Part shown: positions 5,959 to 9,311 of the stretch, one piece after another
How the letters are laid out: every line of letters starts with the position of its first letter
How positions within the stretch are numbered: the stretch's first letter is position 1
Source: Bacteroidota bacterium
GTDB lineage: Bacteria; Bacteroidota; Bacteroidia; Flavobacteriales_F; PHOS-HE28
Direction: 5' to 3'
DNA length: 9,311 bases
Assembly: GCA_963169595.1 (NCBI GenBank)
Contig: CAUJFM010000299.1
Span: 1-9,311, forward strand
The notes under the pieces: generated by a model
What the model was told of the DNA's origin: nothing
Databases searched by the model: none
What the model saw: only the letters and a program-made list of their open reading frames with translations
Position numbers and translations under genes: made by a program

Positions 5959-6714
5959 ATGCGCCGCGCTCTTGCCGCCTTCTTCCGCTGGACCGGTGCT
6001 GCAGCCTTCTGGTTCGTGGTGGTCACGGCCCTGTGGGCGGCCCTGCTGGGCCTGGTGGAACCACCGGTGACCTGGGTAATGGTGGAGCAGGCCAATGAGC
6101 AGGACGGCATTGAACGCACGGTGACCGACTGGAGCGCCATCTCGCGCAACCTGCCCCTGGCCGTGATGGCCTCCGAGGACCAGCGCTTCATGTTCCACTC
6201 CGGCTTCTCGTGGGAGGCCATGCGCAAGGCCATGGAACGGAACAAGAAAGGCCGGCGCATCCGCGGGGGCAGCACCATCAGCCAGCAGACGGCCAAGAAC
6301 GTCTTCCTCTGGCCCGGCCGCACTTACCTGCGCAAGGGGCTGGAAGCCTGGTTCACCGTGCTCATCGAACTGCTGTGGACCAAGGAGCGGATCCTCGAGG
6401 TCTACCTGAATGTGGCGGAGATGGGCAAGGGCGTGTTCGGGGCGGAGGCCGCTGCCCAACATTGCTTCGATCGTCCCGCGGCCCGGCTCACGGCGGCCCA
6501 GGCGGCCTTGATCACCGCCACCCTGCCCGCCCCGCGCCGCTTCAGCTGCACCAGCCCCTCGGGCTACATCCGGGGCCGCCAGCAGTGGGTGCTGCGCCAG
6601 ATGCGCAACATCGGCGATGTGCTCGATCCCGAGGTGCAGGAACGACGCCGCCAGAAGATCGAGGAGGAAGAGCAGCGTCAGGAAGCCCGCGAGGCCCGGC
6701 GCAGGAAGAAGTAG
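5959..6714 (+). CDS. mtgA: Monofunctional biosynthetic peptidoglycan transglycosylase
   Basis: MtgA is a GT51 enzyme that polymerises lipid II into glycan strands on the outer face of the inner membrane. The 251-residue protein has one N-terminal membrane anchor at about 13-33 and then the GT51 domain. The motifs are in order: ASEDQRFMFHSG (71-82) with catalytic Glu73, RGGSTISQQTAKN (102-114), RKGLEAWFTVLIE (125-137), and KERILEVYLN (142-151) followed by GVFGAEAAAQ. The C-terminal half (LTAAQAALITATLPAPRRF, then PSGYIRGRQQWVLRQM) closely follows E. coli MtgA. There is no transpeptidase domain. From about 223 on the tail is very rich in Glu, Arg and Lys, a likely short coiled coil not present in E. 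coli MtgA. It ends only 7 bases from the convergent MscS-type gene, with no terminator between them. Confidence 0.96.
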   Translation: MRRALAAFFRWTGAAAFWFVVVTALWAALLGLVEPPVTWVMVEQANEQDGIERTVTDWSAISRNLPLAVMASEDQRFMFHSGFSWEAMRKAMERNKKGRRIRGGSTISQQTAKNVFLWPGRTYLRKGLEAWFTVLIELLWTKERILEVYLNVAEMGKGVFGAEAAAQHCFDRPAARLTAAQAALITATLPAPRRFSCTSPSGYIRGRQQWVLRQMRNIGDVLDPEVQERRRQKIEEEEQRQEAREARRRKK

Positions 6715-6721
6715 GCCCGGC

Positions 6722-7783
6722 TCAGTTGCCGCGCGAGTATTCCACCTGCGTGGGATAGGCGAACTCGAGTCCGGCCGTGGCGAACCGGCGCATCAGTTCC
6801 AAGTGCATCCGGGTCTGGGTCGCAAAGAGGTCCGCATCCTTCCGCACATAGTACACGAACAGGATGTTCAGCGAATAGTCCTTGAACGCGGTGAAGCTGG
6901 CGACCCGGTCGGGTTCCAGCACATGCTGGTGTTCGTCCACCAGGGTGTTCAGGATCCGAAGGGCCTCCTCCACCTTTTCCGGCGGGGTCTCGTAGATCAG
7001 GCCCAGTTCGTGCCGCACGCGGAAGGAGGCCTGCTGGGACACGTTCTCCAGCACACTGTCCGTGAACTTGAAGTTGGGCACCACCACGATGGGTCCCTCC
7101 AAGGTCCGGATCCGCGTGCTGCGGATGCCGATCTCCTGCACCATGCCATCATACCCGGCCACCCGGATGCGCTCACCCACCTCGAAGGGTTTGTCCGCGA
7201 ACACGGTCACCCCACCGAAGATGTTGGCCACCGTGTCCTTGGCGGCCATGGCCATGGCCAGACCACCGATGCCGATGCCCGCCAGCAGCGCCCCCACATT
7301 GTATCCGGCGTTGTTCAGGGCGAGCACCAGGCCCAATCCCCACACCAGCACCTTCATCGAGCTGCGCACCACCGGCACCAGCTGGCTCTTCACCACCACG
7401 GTCTCTTCGCGGCGGGCGCGTGGGATGAGGTATTCCTCCACCAGGGCGTCCACCAGGCGGGCCAGCAGCCACGTCATGGCCAGCACCGTGGCCACCTTGA
7501 TCACCCGCTCCACCCACAGGTCCACCTTGGCCGGCAGCTCCAACTGATGGTAGGCGAGGTAGATGCTGATCAGCGTCACCAGGGCCACGAGCGGGCCGCG
7601 TAACGCCACGATCAGCAGGTCGTCCAAGCGCGTGGCCGTGCGGGCTGCCAGGCGCTTGAGCACGGTGGAGGAGCCCCAGTACAGCAGCTTGCCCATCAAC
7701 CAGCCGCCCACGGCCCAGGCCAGGGCATACAGCCAATGCTCAACGGGATTGCCCAGGAAGTGGTGCTGCAGGGGATCGTTCAT
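6722..7783 (-). CDS. MscS-family mechanosensitive ion channel
   Basis: The 353-residue protein belongs to the small-conductance mechanosensitive channel family, which opens on membrane tension and releases solutes during hypo-osmotic shock. Four hydrophobic segments (about 16-36, 62-80, 95-115, 139-157) precede the pore helix. That helix, around 162-190, has the family's Gly/Ala packing pattern (GALLAGIGIGGLAMAMAAKD) and runs into NIFGGVTVFADKPF. The beta domain (about 195-250) includes FEVGERIRVAGYDGMVQEIG and VVVPNFKF. The alpha/beta C-terminal domain ends near FAYPTQVEY. It has more predicted helices than the three of E. coli MscS. The frame stays open to 8524, but that extension is the antisense of the neighbouring dehydrogenase; the ATG at 7783 starts the family homology. 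A perfect TACTTTTG lies upstream at 7845-7838. Confidence 0.95.
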   Translation of the reverse strand: MNDPLQHHFLGNPVEHWLYALAWAVGGWLMGKLLYWGSSTVLKRLAARTATRLDDLLIVALRGPLVALVTLISIYLAYHQLELPAKVDLWVERVIKVATVLAMTWLLARLVDALVEEYLIPRARREETVVVKSQLVPVVRSSMKVLVWGLGLVLALNNAGYNVGALLAGIGIGGLAMAMAAKDTVANIFGGVTVFADKPFEVGERIRVAGYDGMVQEIGIRSTRIRTLEGPIVVVPNFKFTDSVLENVSQQASFRVRHELGLIYETPPEKVEEALRILNTLVDEHQHVLEPDRVASFTAFKDYSLNILFVYYVRKDADLFATQTRMHLELMRRFATAGLEFAYPTQVEYSRGN

Positions 7784-7788
7784 GCGGG

Positions 7789-7796
7789 TACTTTTG
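7789..7796 (+). promoter_or_regulatory. -7 promoter element of the dehydrogenase gene
   Basis: TACTTTTG matches TAnnTTTG exactly on the plus strand. The ATG at 7865 lies 68 bases downstream, so the leader would be about 60 nucleotides. The element sits within the transcribed leader of the divergent channel gene, facing that gene's own promoter. Confidence 0.5.
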
Positions 7797-7804
7797 AGGG
7801 GGAA

Positions 7805-7825
7805 CGGATGGGAGCGACCCATCCG
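7805..7825. repeat. Perfect palindrome between two facing promoters
   Basis: CGGATGGG (7805-7812) and CCCATCCG (7818-7825) pair perfectly around AGCGA. The palindrome lies between the two TACTTTTG elements, 8 bases from one and 12 from the other. It would be a hairpin near the 5' end of both transcripts, or a dimeric operator that could block both promoters. Confidence 0.6.
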
Positions 7826-7837
7826 ACCAACGACGCA

Positions 7838-7845
7838 CAAAAGTA
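7838..7845 (-). promoter_or_regulatory. -7 promoter element of the MscS-type gene
   Basis: The minus strand reads TACTTTTG, an exact TAnnTTTG match, 54 bases before the ATG at 7783. The leader would be about 48 nucleotides. It overlaps the leader of the divergent dehydrogenase gene. Confidence 0.55.
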
Positions 7846-7864
7846 GGATCGCATCAACGCAGCC

Positions 7865-8572
7865 ATGGGAACAGGGAAGGAGGAGCTGGTGGTCATCACC
7901 GGCGCGAGCAGGGGGGTGGGAAGGGCAACAGCGCTGGCCATTGCGCTGGAACATGGTGTGCGGGTGCTCGCCGTGTCGCGGGATGCCGGGGCGCTCGAGC
8001 GTCTCCAGCAGGATGGGGCCGGTATGGTGGAGGTGTTGGCGCTGGACATCGGCGCATCTGATGCGCCCCGGGCGATCAAGGCCGCCGTGGCCGGACGCCG
8101 GGTGCGGGCATTGGTCCACTGTGCAGGCCTGTTGGACAAACGACCGATGGGCGAGCATCAACGCGCAGTGCTGGAGCGGCTCTATGCGGTGAACGTCTTC
8201 GCACCCTTGGAGATCACCCAGGCCTTGGTGGACGAGCTGGACGGCACGCCGCCCGGTCATGTGGTGCACATCGGCAGCATGGGCGGCTTCCAGGACAGCG
8301 CGAAGTTCCCGGGGCTGGTGGCCTACAGCGCCAGCAAGGCCGCCCTGGCCTGCATGGCCCAGTGCCTGGCCGAGGAGTTCAAGGACCGCGGCATACGCAG
8401 CAACTGCCTGGCCCTGGGGGCGGTGGACACCGAGATGGTGCGCGAGGCGTTCCCCGGTTATCAGGCTCCGGTAACGGCGGACGCAATGGGAGCTTACGTT
8501 GCCCGATTTGCCTTGGAGGGACACAACCTCTTCAACGGCAAGGTGTTACCGGCGGCGGTGACGACCCCCTGA
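7865..8572 (+). CDS. Short-chain dehydrogenase/reductase (SDR) family oxidoreductase
   Basis: The 235-residue product is a classical-type SDR, a soluble NAD(P)(H)-dependent oxidoreductase. The N-terminal Rossmann fold has TGASRGVG at 12-19 for cofactor binding. Arg39 in AVSRD, after the second beta strand, hints at NADP preference. The NAG motif is present as HCAG (85-88). The catalytic set is complete: Asn110, Ser138 in HIGSMGG, and Tyr154 and Lys158 in YSASK. The C-terminal part has the LALGAVDTEMV turn typical of the family. Substrate cannot be deduced. The ATG at 7865 begins the fold directly. It is divergent from the MscS-type gene with overlapping promoter regions and is followed by the rRNA leader. 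No terminator is visible: a CCCC-TGA-GGGG hairpin at its stop codon is short and followed by A residues. Confidence 0.93.
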   Translation: MGTGKEELVVITGASRGVGRATALAIALEHGVRVLAVSRDAGALERLQQDGAGMVEVLALDIGASDAPRAIKAAVAGRRVRALVHCAGLLDKRPMGEHQRAVLERLYAVNVFAPLEITQALVDELDGTPPGHVVHIGSMGGFQDSAKFPGLVAYSASKAALACMAQCLAEEFKDRGIRSNCLALGAVDTEMVREAFPGYQAPVTADAMGAYVARFALEGHNLFNGKVLPAAVTTP

Positions 8573-8605
8573 GGGGCTGAGGTGAAAAAATTGTTGCCTA
8601 GGTGT

Positions 8606-8635
8606 TTGCATATGTCGAAAGCCTCCCTACATTTG
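8606..8635 (+). promoter_or_regulatory. rRNA promoter P1
   Basis: TTG (8606-8608), a 19-base spacer and TACATTTG (8628-8635) fit the Bacteroidota consensus TTG-N19-TAnnTTTG exactly. An A-tract lies about 16 bases upstream of the TTG. The 16S gene begins about 310 bases downstream. Confidence 0.85.
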
Positions 8636-8654
8636 CAGCCGCTTTCGGAAAAAC

Positions 8655-8663
8655 GTTCTTTGA
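8655..8663 (+). promoter_or_regulatory. boxA-like site 1
   Basis: GTTCTTTGA resembles the boxA antitermination element of rRNA leaders (E. coli TGCTCTTTAACA). It lies 19 bases after the P1 -7 element. A small hairpin with a GCAA tetraloop (CCCG/CGGG, 8669-8680) follows. Confidence 0.45.
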
Positions 8664-8705
8664 AGCGACCCGGCAACGGGGTGGGAGAGAGGATGAGCAA
8701 GAGGA

Positions 8706-8725
8706 GTTGAAAAGAAAATTTCAAC
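8706..8725. repeat. A/T-rich inverted repeat just upstream of P2
   Basis: GTTGAAA (8706-8712) and TTTCAAC (8719-8725) are perfect inverted copies around AGAAAA. The repeat ends 6 bases before the P2 TTG. It may be an UP element or a protein-binding site, and would also form a hairpin in transcripts from P1. Confidence 0.5.
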
Positions 8726-8731
8726 AAACGC

Positions 8732-8761
8732 TTGCAGAGATCAAAAGACCCACTACTTTTG
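8732..8761 (+). promoter_or_regulatory. rRNA promoter P2
   Basis: TTG (8732-8734), a 19-base spacer and TACTTTTG (8754-8761) again fit the Bacteroidota consensus exactly. It is 126 bases downstream of P1 and resembles it over 31 bases without gaps. Confidence 0.85.
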
Positions 8762-8822
8762 CCGTCCCAATCGACGGGGCTGACCCGCGAGAGGCGCTTG
8801 AAAGACTGAACGAGACCGGAAA

Positions 8823-8855
8823 GAGGCGATGCCTCGACCCGATACAGTTCTTTGA
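8823..8855 (+). promoter_or_regulatory. boxB-like hairpin and boxA-like site 2
   Basis: GAGGC and GCCTC pair around GAT at 8823-8835, and GTTCTTTGA follows at 8847-8855. A hairpin followed by boxA is the arrangement of Nus-dependent antitermination sites in rRNA leaders. The boxA-like sequence repeats site 1 exactly. Confidence 0.5.
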
Positions 8856-8946
8856 CTTATTGTCCAATCTGAGAACAGCAGGTGTCCTTGTGATCGACAG
8901 ATCAACATGAGAGACCTCGTCAACGGACCAGATCAAACAAACATTT

Positions 8947-9311
<365 letters not shown>

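Larger units (their letters stand above)
8573..8946 (+). other. rRNA operon promoter and leader region
   Basis: This 374-base stretch has no convincing gene. It is clearly more A+T-rich than the flanking genes. It holds an A-tract (8585-8590) that could serve as an UP element, two tandem promoters, an inverted repeat, two boxA-like GTTCTTTGA sites and hairpins. A 102-codon open frame crossing it covers both promoters and is not believed to be coding. Confidence 0.85.

Noticed and set aside
7784..8524. Long N-terminal extension of the MscS-type frame
   Set aside because: It is the antisense of the dehydrogenase gene and has no channel homology; the promoter element and family start support the ATG at 7783.
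8565..8580. CCCC-TGA-GGGG hairpin at the dehydrogenase stop as a terminator
   Set aside because: The stem has only 4 pairs and is followed by an A-tract, not a T-tract, on the transcribed strand.
8602..8910. 102-codon open frame across the rRNA leader
   Set aside because: It covers both promoters, the inverted repeat and the boxA-like sites, starts with GTG inside P1, and has no resemblance to a known family.

Overview
The window is a stretch of bacterial chromosome, about 60-65% G+C in its genes, that ends inside a 16S rRNA gene. The 16S start carries the run GGCAGGCTTAACACATGCAAG and ends with CAGCAGTGAGGAAT, both of the Bacteroidota type. Upstream regions repeatedly contain the Bacteroidota housekeeping -7 element TAnnTTTG, in places with a TTG about 19-20 bases upstream. 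The source is therefore most likely a high-GC member of the Bacteroidota. Placing it more finely, for example in one of the high-GC uncultured Flavobacteriales lineages, would be a guess.

Layout from left to right. (1) Minus strand, 1-1411: a polytopic membrane protein resembling GT-C glycosyltransferases. Its stop overlaps the start of a lipoprotein, probably an amidohydrolase, that runs off the left edge. (2) Plus strand, 1510-4294: purL (purine synthesis, small form), then tpx (thiol peroxidase), closed by a strong hairpin. (3) Minus strand, 4363-5305: an ECF sigma factor whose stop overlaps the start of a small two-helix membrane protein, the usual place of an anti-sigma factor. Divergent from it is a small DUF6249-like membrane protein (5516-5857) with a clear intrinsic terminator. 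(4) mtgA on plus (5959-6714), tail to tail with an MscS-type channel on minus (6722-7783). (5) A short-chain dehydrogenase on plus (7865-8572), divergent from the channel. (6) 8573-8946: the leader of an rRNA operon with two similar tandem promoters and boxA/boxB-like elements, followed by the 5' part of 16S rRNA.

Most genes are ordinary housekeeping and cell-envelope genes. I see no CRISPR array, insertion sequence, phage gene or defence locus. The unusual content is regulatory. The divergent promoters of the ECF sigma operon and the DUF6249-like gene both carry GTAACC-N16/17-CGTC, which looks like a shared ECF-type promoter and suggests a small self-regulated envelope-stress regulon. The channel and dehydrogenase genes appear to be transcribed from two promoters that face each other across a perfect 8-bp palindrome, so their transcripts would share a complementary, hairpin-bearing 5' end. 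The rRNA promoter region is duplicated.
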